Shown here: positions 23,330 to 32,662 of the stretch, piece after piece
Layout of the letters: the number at the start of each line of letters is the position of its first letter
How positions within the stretch are numbered: the first letter of the stretch is position 1
Assembly: GCA_035638575.1 (NCBI GenBank)
Contig: DASQZT010000019.1
Span: 1 to 64,000 of the forward strand
Direction of reading: 5' to 3'
DNA length: 64,000 nucleotides
DNA from: DASQZT01 sp035638575
GTDB taxonomy: Bacteria > Acidobacteriota > Terriglobia > Bryobacterales > Bryobacteraceae
Notes under the pieces: generated by a model
The model's input: only the letters and a program-made list of their open reading frames with translations
The model's database searches: none
Told to the model about the DNA's origin: nothing
Position numbers and translations under genes: made by a program

Positions 23330-24750
23330 ATGAAACCGGGCCGCGCGATTGTGCCCCTGCTGCTGGCCGCATGCGCTTCGGTTGGTTCGGCACAACCGGG
23401 CACTTCCAACCGGCCGTCCTGTCCGGTGAAGAGCGGCTCCACGCAGCCCCTGACTTATCCCAGGCCGTCAGACTTTTATGCCGTGCAATACCAGGTGGGC
23501 GGTGGAGGCTGGACGGATGCCTGTGTCTACATCAGCTACTACGGTGAGACAGACGCGTCACCCTACCGCGGCGACTCCGGTTACACGGTGGGGAAAACCT
23601 CCCTGTCGTTCGTGAGCATTCCAGCCCGCGCGGACACCATCGTTCAGCTCCGCGTGACTAAGCTGGTTGGCACTCCTTTCCAGCCAGGCGATCATGTGTC
23701 CGTCCGGCCGAGTGTCAAGATGATGGACGTCGAAACGCAAAACGACGGCACCGTGCAAGTCTCCACTGCCACCGGCAGCGGTTTCATGGGAGAGCAGTTC
23801 CTCCTGTGGTGGAATCGGGACACGGACGGCGGCGGCGTTGAGAGTTTAGCCTTTTTTCTCGATCCACCGTACACGCGGCCGGCGGGCGCCAGCGTGAAAG
23901 TCATCACCACGCCTGGCGATCTCAACGGAGATCTCTCCTCGTTCGACACCCTGGACTTCGAGGGACCGGTCGCGATCGGGACGACGGGAGCGCTGGCATT
24001 CCGGGTTCCCCATAACATCCTCAACATCTTTCTCGGGACCGGCGCGTGGGTGCAGGGAAAACTCCGCTTCGACCTGGCGGACACCGATTCGACCGGCACG
24101 AATAAGACGAGGCGGCTTTACGGTCCGGGTGTATTGGATGTGAGCCGGTTTAGTTATGAGAATCGTGCTTCCAGCGGCGACGACGGCTATTACGCCCTGA
24201 GTTCGAGCGTCACAAACGACCTCGATCATTACCATATAGATGGGATTGTGATCACCGACCTGAATCACGCCGCCAACGACATTCTGTACAACAGCACGGT
24301 GAACAACATGAAAACCCTCGGGTGGAACGGTGAGAATGCGGCCCTCAGGCTTGGGGACGGCACGACTGCGTCCAACATATTTATCCGCAGCGGCGACGAT
24401 TCCCTGATGATGTGGGGCACGTCAGTCACGGTTACGGAAGCCACGGTTTGGCAGAACTACAACGGCGGCGTGGTGAACCTCGGCTGGTCCTACAACTCGA
24501 AGGGAAACTATAATCTGGTCGATGGCCTGTACGTCGTGAAGACGGACTGGCTCATCCCCACCGATCCCAGTTGGGACGCCATCTCCCCCCCTGGTCCCCC
24601 ATCTCCCTTAAACGGGCAGAACAATGCCGTGTTCGCATCGCTGATGGTCCCCGGCACTATGTATGGCAAAGTGCAACCCCGGTGTACCGAAACATCTTCG
24701 TGGAAGATCCTCCGCGAGTGCTGTTCAGCCTGAAGATCACACCACCTATC
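23330..24750 (+). pseudogene. GH49-like (dextranase/isopullulanase) beta-helix glycosidase, frameshifted and truncated
   Basis: The ATG at 23330 starts a clear signal peptide (residues 1-22, to GSAQ); an ATG 45 bases upstream is less likely. Residues about 40-200 form a beta-sandwich and the rest a right-handed beta-helix with LYGPGVLDVSRF, a SGDDSLMMW motif carrying paired Asp residues, and TVWQNYNGGVVNLGW, which resemble family GH49. Near 24670-24680 (a CCCC run) the reading frame shifts: the family-like continuation YRNIFVEDPPRVLFSLKI lies in the next frame, equivalent to loss of one base. The usual C-terminal strands after it are absent. Two short repeats flank the gene. Most likely inactive, unless the shift is a sequencing error or is bypassed. 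Confidence 0.7.
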
Positions 24751-24776
24751 TGCGCCCCGACCGCTGCGAGACAGCG

Positions 24777-24823
24777 GAATCTGTTTCCCGGCCTCCGCCA
24801 GGCACTCGAATGTAGGGAAAACA
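24777..24823 (+). repeat. Right short interspersed repeat next to the GH49-like gene
   Basis: CTGTTTCCC and GGGAAAACAG enclose the GCACTCGAATG core, so this copy can fold into a hairpin. It carries both sequence blocks seen on the left side of the glycosidase remnant. The 220 bases up to the sensor kinase hold no other recognisable gene. Confidence 0.55.
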
Positions 24824-24971
24824 GTAGGGCTGCCCACCGGCCATCGCCCTTCGGCCAGAGTTGCCGGGCGCTGATACGCGGCCCGCGCCCTCGCAGGAAC
24901 CCGCACGCTCGTGCGGGTCAAGCGACTTTACCGTTGCCGGGGTTAGAATATTCTGGATAACGGAGGGCGCC

Positions 24972-27900
24972 ATGAGACGCCTGGCGATCCTGATCATTCT
25001 GAGCGCTTTTGCTCTGCAAAGCGAGCTGCTGCCGATCCGGACCTACACCACCGCCGACGGTCTGGCCGCGGACCGCGTCGACTGCATTGTGGCGGACTCG
25101 CGGGGGTTCCTGTGGTTCTGCACGCCCGAAGGCCTCGCGCGGTTCGACGGGTATCATTTCGTCAGTTACGGCGTGGACGAAGGGTTGGCGCACCGCCTGG
25201 TGTCCACGCTCGTCGAAACGCGTTCCGGCGAGTATCTGGTGGGAACGGCGCGCGGAATCTCGCGGATCAATCCCGGCGGAACGGGCTCCCGATTTACCAC
25301 CTATGCGCCGGAGCACGAAGCCGCGCGCAACTACGTGACGTCCATCCGGGAGTCGAGGAGCGGCAAGATCTGGTGCGCTACACGGAACAGCCTCTTCGAA
25401 TGGAGCGCGGCCGGCGGTTTTCGCCGCCGGGAGTTACCGTTGCGCCCGGGGGTCCAGATCTCGGACATGGTGGAGGACCCGCGCGGAGATCTGTGGGTAG
25501 GCACGAACGCAGGGATTTACGTGCTGGGAGAGAGCGGAGCCGTGCGAACGCTGACCCAGAAAGACGGCTTGCCGGGGGACTGGGTCGAGACGTTGTTGGT
25601 GGACTCCAAGGGTAGGATATGGGCGGCGACTCGCGGCGGGCTGGGGCTGATCAGGCAGCGGGCGGACGGTGGTTGGAGCCTGGAGAGCTACACCAAGGGA
25701 TCGGGCCTGGCGGGCTACGGCGCGACCGCGCTGGCGGAATCCTCCGACGGAATTCTGTGGGTCGGCACCGAATGGGGGATCACCCGGCTGACCCTGGGCG
25801 ATGAACCAAAGCTGCTGAAGAACATCAGCCGCGAGCAGGGATTGAGCGACCGGACGATCATCGCACTGGCCGAAGACCAGGCCGGGAACATGTGGGTGGG
25901 AACGGCAGCGGCGGGCGTGATGCGGGTCGACGGCCTCGGGTTCACTACGTTTCGCGAACCGGACGGCTTGCCTACGGACCGGTTGTGGTCGGTACTCGAA
26001 GACCGCGCCGGAGAGCTGATGGCGGTGACCATAGCGCAGCGCGGCCGGGGCAGCCGCTCGGTGGATATCTTCGATGGCGCGCGATTCCACAGCGTGGTTC
26101 CCAAGGCCTTTGGCGACCATGCCAGTTGGGGATGGAACCAAATCCTGCTGCAGAGCCGCACGGGAGAATGGTGGGCGGCGACTACTCAGGGGCTGTGCCG
26201 GTTCAGGGCGATGAAGGCGGCGGACCTGGACGGCCGCAGCCCGCTGGCGTGCTACTCGAGCGATACCATCTTCCGCATTTTCGAGGATTCCAAGGGCGGC
26301 ATTTGGGCCTCGGCCCAGTCCGAGCGGGGGGACCAGCTGATGCGATGGGACCCTGGGACAAACGCCGTTTCCAACTTTCCGGCTCCCAGGATTCCAGGCG
26401 TGCCTTCCGACGACCTGGTGAGCGCGTTTGCCGAAGACCGGAAGGGCAACATCTGGATGGGGCTGTTCCGGGGCGGTTTGTATCGTTACGACGGCCGCGG
26501 TTTCCAGCTCTTCCAGCAGGGTGACGGCGTGCCGGGGGGTTCCATCCTCGGTCTTCTCACCGACCAGGAGGGGCGGCTGTGGATCGGCTCGAACGGCGGT
26601 GGCCTGGGCCGTGTGGAAAGCCCCGGAGATGCGCACCCGCGCGTGGAGATCTATAACACGGCTCGCGGGATGGCGAGCGGCGTGGTGGAGTGCATCATCG
26701 ACGACCGGCAAGGCCGCATCTACGCCGGGACCTCCAAGGGCGTGGATCGCCTGGACCCAAAGACCGGCCACATCCGGCACTTTACGAGCGCCGACGGCCT
26801 GGCATACGGAGTATTCCGCTCGGCCGTGCGCGATCACGCGGGCGCACTCTGGTTCGCGACCACGCAAGGCCTGTCGAGGCTGATTCCGGCGGAGGATCGT
26901 GCGCCGGCCAGTCCGCGCGTTTTCATCACGGATTTACGCACCGGCGGCGGGCCTTATCCGGTATCGCAGCTCGGAGAGGCCCGGGTTTCGCAACTGGAAC
27001 TGAAGCCGTCGCAGAACCAGCTTCAGATCGAATTCGTGGGGCCCGACTTCGAGCCGGGAGACGTGCTCCGGTATTCGTACAAACTGGAAGGAGCGGATTC
27101 GGATTGGAGTCCGCCGCGCAATCAGCACGCGGTCAACTACGCGGCGCTCGCCGGGGGCAAATACCGCTTTCTGGTGAGAGCCGTGACTTCGGAGGGCGCG
27201 GAAAGCGCATCGCCGGCGGAAATCGATTTCACCGTGCTGCCGCCGGTATGGAGGCGGTGGTGGTTCGAGAGTCTCGGGGTGGCGCTGGCGGCTGCGTTGG
27301 TGTTTGCCGCGCACCGCTACCGCGTGACGCAGATGGTGAACCTGGAGCGCATGCGCACGGCCATTGCCACGGACCTTCACGACGACATCGGCGCCGGCCT
27401 TTCGCAGATCGCCATCCTGAGCGAAGTCGCGCGGGTCGGCGGGAATGGGCCGGGACGGCCGGGGGAGCCGCTGGAGCGAGTTGCCACGCTGGCCCGCGAG
27501 CTGGTGGATTCCATGGGCGACATCGTCTGGAGCATCCGCTCCGAGCCGCACGGGGTGGACTCGCTGATCCGGCGCATGCGCCAGTTTGCCCTCGATCTGC
27601 TGGAATCCCAGGGGATCGAGTTCGAGTTCCAAACTCCGGTGGAAGAAAACGTACAACTGAGCCTTCAAGCCCGGCGGCAACTTTTCCTGATGTTCAAAGA
27701 GTGCGTCCACAATGCCGCCCGCCACTCGGGGTGCTCGGCAGTCAAGGCGGAGCTGAAAGTGGCGGACCGCGAGATCGCGCTCACCGTCGAAGACAACGGG
27801 AGCGGGTTAAACGCGGTCGAAAGACCACCCGGATGGACCGGCGGCAACGGAATCCCGGGCATGCGGCGCCGGGCCGAGAGCCTGGGCGGACGCATGCAAT

Positions 27901-27983
27901 TGACTTCGAAACCCGGCGAAGGATGCCGCGTCGAGATTCACCTTCCGACGCGCCATGGCGCTTTTGCCAAGTCGCGCCTGTAG
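24972..27983 (+). CDS. Sensor histidine kinase with beta-propeller and Y_Y_Y domain
   Basis: GGAGG at 24962-24966 supports the ATG at 24972; the product has 1003 residues. A signal peptide or N-terminal anchor (1-19) is followed by about 14 two-component propeller repeats (typical units DSRGFLWFCTPEGLARFDG and DQAGNMWVGTAAAGVMRVDG), a Y_Y_Y domain (about 690-755), one transmembrane helix (about 765-785), a HisKA_3 dimerisation/phosphoacceptor helix with His803 in DLHDDIGAGLSQ, and an HATPase domain with VHNAARHSG (N box) and DNGSGL/GNGIPGMRRR (G boxes). The large periplasmic sensor is like those that detect oligosaccharides or peptides in Bacteroidetes and Acidobacteria. The next gene encodes its likely NarL-type partner. 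The adjacent glycosidase remnant hints at polysaccharide sensing (inference). Confidence 0.9.
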   Translation: MRRLAILIILSAFALQSELLPIRTYTTADGLAADRVDCIVADSRGFLWFCTPEGLARFDGYHFVSYGVDEGLAHRLVSTLVETRSGEYLVGTARGISRINPGGTGSRFTTYAPEHEAARNYVTSIRESRSGKIWCATRNSLFEWSAAGGFRRRELPLRPGVQISDMVEDPRGDLWVGTNAGIYVLGESGAVRTLTQKDGLPGDWVETLLVDSKGRIWAATRGGLGLIRQRADGGWSLESYTKGSGLAGYGATALAESSDGILWVGTEWGITRLTLGDEPKLLKNISREQGLSDRTIIALAEDQAGNMWVGTAAAGVMRVDGLGFTTFREPDGLPTDRLWSVLEDRAGELMAVTIAQRGRGSRSVDIFDGARFHSVVPKAFGDHASWGWNQILLQSRTGEWWAATTQGLCRFRAMKAADLDGRSPLACYSSDTIFRIFEDSKGGIWASAQSERGDQLMRWDPGTNAVSNFPAPRIPGVPSDDLVSAFAEDRKGNIWMGLFRGGLYRYDGRGFQLFQQGDGVPGGSILGLLTDQEGRLWIGSNGGGLGRVESPGDAHPRVEIYNTARGMASGVVECIIDDRQGRIYAGTSKGVDRLDPKTGHIRHFTSADGLAYGVFRSAVRDHAGALWFATTQGLSRLIPAEDRAPASPRVFITDLRTGGGPYPVSQLGEARVSQLELKPSQNQLQIEFVGPDFEPGDVLRYSYKLEGADSDWSPPRNQHAVNYAALAGGKYRFLVRAVTSEGAESASPAEIDFTVLPPVWRRWWFESLGVALAAALVFAAHRYRVTQMVNLERMRTAIATDLHDDIGAGLSQIAILSEVARVGGNGPGRPGEPLERVATLARELVDSMGDIVWSIRSEPHGVDSLIRRMRQFALDLLESQGIEFEFQTPVEENVQLSLQARRQLFLMFKECVHNAARHSGCSAVKAELKVADREIALTVEDNGSGLNAVERPPGWTGGNGIPGMRRRAESLGGRMQLTSKPGEGCRVEIHLPTRHGAFAKSRL

Positions 27984-28056
27984 ATCGCCCCCCCGCACGT
28001 TTGTGTAGGTGGCGGGCGCGCCGTCATGCCTTACACTGGAGCGACAGGCGGCATCG

Positions 28057-28719
28057 GTGGCGGGAGAGCGATCCAAAACGCTGGTGATCGGTGTGGCGAT
28101 CATCGAAGACCGAAAGGAGACGCGGGAGGGCCTTTCGTATCTGATCAACAGCACCGATCGCTTCGAGTGCCGCCATGTGTACGGTTCCATGGAAGCCGCC
28201 CTGGAAGGAATCGGCGCCAACCCGCCGCGCGTGGCGCTGGTGGATATCGGGCTTCCCGGGATGAGCGGCATCGACGGCGTCCGAATCCTGCGCGAGCGTT
28301 ACCCCTCGATCGCGCCGGTTTTGCTTACGGTGTATAAGGACGACGACCGGATTTTTCAGGCGGTTTGCGCGGGAGCCTGCGGTTACCTTCTGAAGGGGAC
28401 GCCGCCCGCGCGGCTGCTGGAGGCGGTGCGGGAGATTGCCGAAGGCGGCGCGGTGATGTCACCGGAAGTGGCAATGCGCGTGGTGGAACTGTTCCGCAAA
28501 ACGCAAACCCCCGAACAGTTCTCCGCGGGCCTCTCGCCGCAGGAACTGCGGTTGTTAAAGCTGCTGACCGAAGGCCATCAGAATAAGACGGCAGCCGCGG
28601 AACTGGGCATCAGCGTTCACACGGTGAGCTTTCACCTGCGCTCGATATACGAAAAGCTGCACGTGCATTCGCGATCGGAGGCGGTTGCCCGGGCGCTGCG
28701 CGAAGGGTGGATCCAGTGA
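28057..28719 (+). CDS. NarL/FixJ-type response regulator
   Basis: Receiver plus LuxR-type helix-turn-helix. The phosphoacceptor is Asp63 in VALVDIGLPGMSG; the conserved Thr/Ser and Lys follow in LLTVYKDD and YLLKG. The DNA-binding half carries LSPQELRLLKLLTEGHQNK and VSFHLRSIYEKL. The start is uncertain: GTG at 28009, 28057 and 28084 are all possible, and none has a strong ribosome binding site; I use 28057. The gene lies about 70 bases after the sensor kinase and is most likely its partner. Its targets are unknown; no obvious operator was found nearby. Confidence 0.85.
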   Translation: MAGERSKTLVIGVAIIEDRKETREGLSYLINSTDRFECRHVYGSMEAALEGIGANPPRVALVDIGLPGMSGIDGVRILRERYPSIAPVLLTVYKDDDRIFQAVCAGACGYLLKGTPPARLLEAVREIAEGGAVMSPEVAMRVVELFRKTQTPEQFSAGLSPQELRLLKLLTEGHQNKTAAAELGISVHTVSFHLRSIYEKLHVHSRSEAVARALREGWIQ

Positions 28720-28794
28720 ACGCTGGTGCGGCGGAAAAAGCGAGCGTCTCCCTAGCGGGATCGTCTCTGGCGCCAGAAACGAGCGGTACGGGGC

Positions 28795-28860
28795 GAACAG
28801 GCGAGCATGGCTCGCCTGGACCGATTGACAATCGGTCCGCAGGTTGCCAACCTGCCCCAC
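28795..28860 (-). repeat. 66-base triple-hairpin dispersed repeat, copy 2
   Basis: About 63 of 66 positions match copy 1 at 18463-18528, in the opposite orientation. It lies between the end of the response regulator and the end of the receiver-like gene, where it could act as a bidirectional transcription end or RNA-stabilising structure. Confidence 0.85.
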
Positions 28861-28877
28861 AAGCGTGCCCGCGCCAC

Positions 28878-29273
28878 TTAAACGGCCACTGCGCGATACG
28901 ACTCGGACGAGGGACGGGAGCAGGCGTTATACAAGATGCGGCGCACCTCGGGCTCATAGAAGGGCTGCGCCAGCATATCGTACGCGCCCATGTTGAGCAC
29001 TTCGGCCCAGAAGCGCGCGTCGGCTTGCGCATCGGTGACGATCACTTCGGCTTCGCGCGGCGTCTCCCGGGTGAGATGCAAGACATCCAACCAGGTTCCA
29101 TCGGGTAAGACGGACTCGGTGAGGATCACATCGTATTCAGACTGCCGGAGCCTGGTGCGCGCCTGCGCGACAGTCCCGACGTGATCTAAAACCAGGGGCA
29201 GCGCTCGCAACATCTGCGAGAGGCGGAGGGCATCCTCGCGATGCCCGGAGAGAAACAGGATCCGAGACCTCAT
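28878..29273 (-). CDS. Degenerate receiver-domain protein
   Basis: A stand-alone 131-residue protein with the alternating beta/alpha pattern of a response-regulator receiver. GAGGAG (complement of 29279-29284) supports the ATG. Key residues are lost: the acidic pair after beta 1 is replaced (LSGHRED), the phosphoacceptor position in YDVILTESVLPDG is Glu53 rather than Asp, and the Lys before Pro is Gln103 (LAQPF). Thr80 is kept. It therefore cannot be phosphorylated in the usual way and might be locked or act by protein contacts. Such proteins are, from memory, numerous in Solibacter-type genomes. It is convergent with the response regulator, so not obviously part of its operon. Confidence 0.7.
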   Translation of the reverse strand: MRSRILFLSGHREDALRLSQMLRALPLVLDHVGTVAQARTRLRQSEYDVILTESVLPDGTWLDVLHLTRETPREAEVIVTDAQADARFWAEVLNMGAYDMLAQPFYEPEVRRILYNACSRPSSESYRAVAV

Positions 29274-29383
29274 ATGCGCTCCTCAGTCTTTCTTAATCTT
29301 CCTTAATTTTAACCCAAAAATGGTTACAGAGTAGCTACAAAATCGACACTAATTGGGTCACTATATTGCGAATTACCGCACCC

Positions 29384-30979
29384 CTACTCTGTGGTGTGGG
29401 TGATTACCGCACCGAAATCGGCTGCGGACGGGAGAGTGCCGAATGCCCGGCCCCAATCTCCCGCGAGACGGGACGCGCAAAAGGCGTCGGCAATCGCGGG
29501 CGGACTGAAACGGACGAGCAGGGACGCCTGTAACGCCAGCGCAAGACGCTCGGAGAAACGGCGCGCGCCGCTTTCGTTCTCTTCACGGCCCAGGGGGGCC
29601 CCGGCTTCGCCCAGGAATTTCCCGATGCGAGGGTCGTTCGCCAGTCGAATCTCCGCCAGGACGCGTTCGAGGGCGTCCGGTTCCCTAGCGACCGCGCGCA
29701 AGACGTCGAGCGCGATCACATTGCCCGAGCCTTCCCAAATGGAGTTGAGCGGCGCCTCGCGATAGAGCCGCGGCAGCAGGGATTCTTCGACGTAGCCGTT
29801 GCCGCCGAGGCACTCGAGGGCTTCGGCGACGTGCGGCGGCGTGCGCTTGGAGAGCCAGTATTTGCCTGCGGCGACGGCCAGGCGGGCGAAGGCGCGGTCG
29901 TCCTGGTCGAAGGCGCCGGCGAGCCGCATGGCCAGCAGGGTTGCGGCTTCCGATTCGATGGCCAGGTCAGCCAGCACGTTGCGCATCAAGGGCTGGCCGA
30001 TCAGGGCTTTGCCGAATGCGTGGCGGTGGCGGGCATGATGCACGGCCTCGACCAGCGCGCGGCGCATCAGGGCGGCGGAGGCGATGGCGCAGTCCAGCCG
30101 CGTGTGGTGAACCATCTCGATGATGGTGGCCACGCCGCGGCCTTCCTCACCGATCATGCGCGCCCAGGCTCGGTGAAACTCCACCTCGCTCGAAGCATTG
30201 GACCGGTTGCCGAGCTTGGGCTTCAGACGCTGGAGGTGGAACGCGTTGCGCCTCTCGTCCGGCGTCCAGCGGGGAAGGAGGAAACAGGAGAGGCCGCGCG
30301 GCGCCTGGGCCAGCACGAGGAAAGCATCGCACATGGGAGCGGAGCAGAACCACTTGTGGCCGTCGAGCAGGTACTCGCGATCGCCGATCGGCTCGGCGCG
30401 GGTGGTGTTGGCGCGGACATCGGAGCCGCCCTGCTTCTCGGTCATGGCCATGCCGACGAGCGCGCCATCTTTATGCGGCGCCGGGCGGAAGGAAGGATCG
30501 TAGCGAGTGGAGCAGATGCGGGGGATCCAATCGCGGGCGACGGTATCGTCGTGGCGCAGAACGGGCGCGGCGGCGTAGGTCATCGAAATGGGGCAGACGT
30601 GGCCGGCTTCGTTCTGGGATGCGAGCATGGCGAGGGCGCCGCGCGCCACGTGGGCGCCGGGGCGCGATTGGGCCCAGGGCAGGCAATGGATGCCGTGCTC
30701 AACGGCCAGGCGCATGAGGCGATGCCACGCGGGGTGGAACTCGACCTCGTCACGACGGTTTCCATAGCGGTCGTGGGTGCGCAGGACCGGCGGGTACTCG
30801 TTGGCGAGCCTGCCCCACTCGATGGCTTCGGCGGTTCCCACGGCGCGGCCGAACTCTTCGAGTTGCGCGCAGGCCCACCCGGCGCCTTCGCGCGCGACGG
30901 CCTCGCGCAGGGCGCGATCCGTCGAAAACAGGTTGTAATCGGCCAGGGGCCGCGGCTGGTTGAGGGCTGTCTCTTCCAC
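29384..30979 (-). CDS. AidB-like acyl-CoA dehydrogenase
   Basis: A 531-residue flavoprotein with a GTG start. Family features: YAAAPVLR, VGMAMTEKQGGSDVRAN (FAD-contacting loop), LDGHKWFCSAP, the central beta domain, and a C-terminal helical domain with RHAFGKALIGQPLM, ALECLGGNGYVEES and NSIWEGSGNV. The length and the GGSDV and NGYVEES motifs fit the AidB/isovaleryl-CoA dehydrogenase group, whose E. coli member is linked to the DNA alkylation response. Acyl-CoA dehydrogenation activity is likely, with unknown substrate; a DNA-repair role cannot be claimed. It is divergent from the TIGR03435 gene with 71 bases in between, room for two promoters. Confidence 0.85.
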   Translation of the reverse strand: MEETALNQPRPLADYNLFSTDRALREAVAREGAGWACAQLEEFGRAVGTAEAIEWGRLANEYPPVLRTHDRYGNRRDEVEFHPAWHRLMRLAVEHGIHCLPWAQSRPGAHVARGALAMLASQNEAGHVCPISMTYAAAPVLRHDDTVARDWIPRICSTRYDPSFRPAPHKDGALVGMAMTEKQGGSDVRANTTRAEPIGDREYLLDGHKWFCSAPMCDAFLVLAQAPRGLSCFLLPRWTPDERRNAFHLQRLKPKLGNRSNASSEVEFHRAWARMIGEEGRGVATIIEMVHHTRLDCAIASAALMRRALVEAVHHARHRHAFGKALIGQPLMRNVLADLAIESEAATLLAMRLAGAFDQDDRAFARLAVAAGKYWLSKRTPPHVAEALECLGGNGYVEESLLPRLYREAPLNSIWEGSGNVIALDVLRAVAREPDALERVLAEIRLANDPRIGKFLGEAGAPLGREENESGARRFSERLALALQASLLVRFSPPAIADAFCASRLAGDWGRAFGTLPSAADFGAVITHTTE

Positions 30980-31050
30980 GATTGGTATGTTAGCGCGGCG
31001 GCGCGGATAGAGGCTAACCCTTCAGGAGTCAAAAGCGTCAATCTGAACAT

Positions 31051-31824
31051 ATGCGAGTGTTCTTCGTGTGCATGCTGATGGCGGCGTTTGCGGGTACAGC
31101 GCCGGGCCAGGAATTCGAAGTGGTTTCGGTGAAGCCGAACAAGTCCGCGGACAACAGTTCGCACACTAACAGCGATCAAGGCAGGCTCACGGCGACCAAT
31201 GTCAGCCTGAGGAGCTTGATCGTGATGGCGTACGGGGTGAAGGACTACCAGGTCGAGGGACCGGATTGGCTCAGATCGGAACACTTCGATCTTGCGGCGA
31301 AGTTTCCCGAGGCGCTTCCCAGAGACAGGGAAAAGTACAATGCGGAGTTGCACGCCATGCTGCAGAAGATGCTGGTGGACCGGTTCAAGCTGGCCGTCCA
31401 CCGCGACCAGAAGACCTTTTCGGTTTACGGGTTGATTGTGGGGAAGAGCGGCATCAAATTCAAGGAAGTGCCGGACGGGGACTCACACAACCAGAACAGC
31501 AACAGCAACGGCAACACCAACCACTACACAGGTACGTGCGTGACAATGGCCGCATTCGCGGAGTACCTGGCGCGACGAGTGGACAAGCCTGTGCTCGATA
31601 TGACCGGCCTCAGCGGTTACTACACCCTGACGCTAGACTGGGTCGCCGAGCCCCGGCAATCAAGCGAAGGCAAAGCCGACGCCCCCGCGGCCGCGGACAG
31701 CCCATCCGGGGCGGCGCTCCCCGAGGCGGTCCAAGAGCAACTGGGTCTCAAGCTCGAGACACGCAAAGCGCCGATCGAGATCCTGGTGGTGGACCACGCC
31801 GAGAAGACGCCGACGGAGAATTAA
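31051..31824 (+). CDS. TIGR03435-type soil-associated exported protein
   Basis: The 257-residue protein has a signal peptide (residues 1-19, to APGQ) and the typical order of the TIGR03435 family: FEVVSVKPNKS, LRSLIVMAYGVKDYQVEGPDWL, FDLAAKFP, MLVDRFKLAVHRDQK, YGLIVGKSGIKFKE, and a C-terminal DMTGLSGYYTLTLDW with LETRKAPIEILVVDHAEKTPTEN. The family is strongly expanded in soil Acidobacteria; its biochemical function is unknown. Position next to signalling and transport genes gives no clear hint. Confidence 0.9.
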   Translation: MRVFFVCMLMAAFAGTAPGQEFEVVSVKPNKSADNSSHTNSDQGRLTATNVSLRSLIVMAYGVKDYQVEGPDWLRSEHFDLAAKFPEALPRDREKYNAELHAMLQKMLVDRFKLAVHRDQKTFSVYGLIVGKSGIKFKEVPDGDSHNQNSNSNGNTNHYTGTCVTMAAFAEYLARRVDKPVLDMTGLSGYYTLTLDWVAEPRQSSEGKADAPAAADSPSGAALPEAVQEQLGLKLETRKAPIEILVVDHAEKTPTEN

Positions 31825-31956
31825 TGCGGAAGAGCCGGCGGCGGCAAATCAGGGCCGAAACTCACACATGTGACTCGTGGTCACTCTGCAAAAACGGATC
31901 GCGCAATAAATAAACGACATACCAATTGGGCCTCCGCGTGCCACGGCACCGGCACA

Positions 31957-32565
31957 GTGCGAAAACATTATCTATCACTCCTGCTCATCGTGATCTCGGG
32001 CCCCGCCGCTTTTGCTCAGGCCGTTTCCTTCGGTGTGACGGGTGGCGTGCCGCTTCTGGACCGGGCCGTCCCGAACGACGAATCGAGTCCCTACCTGGTG
32101 GGACCCGCGATCGAAGTACACCTGCGCGCGAGCTTCGCGATCGAGGTGGACGCGATCTACCAGCGCGTCGGGCACAGCATTGCGGGTGAGGGATCCGCGG
32201 GCGTGGATTTCGTCAGTTACCTCGATCGCTGGCGCGGCAATGCCTGGGAGTTTCCAGTGCTGGGCAAATACTATTTCCATGCGCACGCGGCGTGGCAACC
32301 TTTTGTGGCCGCCGGATTGGCTGCCCGGTGGTTATCGCGCCAGGAGGACCTCACCGAACTCAGCGATGTAAGCGGAACGCCGCAGCCTCTCACGTTCCAC
32401 TATTCCGGATGGCGGATCACCGGGGGCGTGGTGGCAGCCGCCGGCATCCGCTTCGGCACCGGCCGCGTGGCGTGGCTCCCGGAATTCCGCTATACCCGCT
32501 GGGGCGGCTCCGGCACTCTCACGCGGCCCAATGAGGCGGGCTTCCTGATGGGAATCCGCTTCTAG
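31957..32565 (+). CDS. Small outer-membrane beta-barrel protein
   Basis: The GTG at 31957 begins a signal peptide (VRKHYLSLLLIVISGPAAFA); the frame is open further upstream without protein character. The mature ~180 residues alternate hydrophobic and polar positions and end in GFLMGIRF, with the C-terminal Phe used by the barrel-assembly machine. The pattern (VSFGVTGGVPL, YLVGPAIEVHL, FPVLGKYYF, FVAAGLAARW) is that of 8-stranded OmpA/OmpX-like barrels frequent in Acidobacteria. Function unknown. The GTG lacks a strong ribosome binding site, so the exact start is tentative. Confidence 0.65.
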   Translation: MRKHYLSLLLIVISGPAAFAQAVSFGVTGGVPLLDRAVPNDESSPYLVGPAIEVHLRASFAIEVDAIYQRVGHSIAGEGSAGVDFVSYLDRWRGNAWEFPVLGKYYFHAHAAWQPFVAAGLAARWLSRQEDLTELSDVSGTPQPLTFHYSGWRITGGVVAAAGIRFGTGRVAWLPEFRYTRWGGSGTLTRPNEAGFLMGIRF

Positions 32566-32620
32566 TGTGGTGTCTCGCTCGAGAATTGACAACATCCCAC
32601 ACCACTGCGCCGTCTGTTAA

Positions 32621-32644
32621 GATAACCGACATATGGCGGTTACC
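32621..32644. promoter_or_regulatory. Candidate PadR operator
   Basis: A 24-base imperfect palindrome (left half GATAACCGACAT, right half ATGGCGGTTACC; 10 of 12 pairs match) overlaps a TAAGAT hexamer at 32618-32623 that could be the -10 box of the padR promoter. It ends eight bases before AGGAGG. A site of this shape directly upstream of padR is what autoregulation would need. Confidence 0.5.
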
Positions 32645-32662
32645 TGAACTCCAGGAGGCACG

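Noticed and set aside
32585..32623. A sigma-70 promoter with TTGACA and TAAGAT before padR
   Set aside because: The spacer is about 26 bases, far from 17; TAAGAT may still be a -10 element with another upstream contact.
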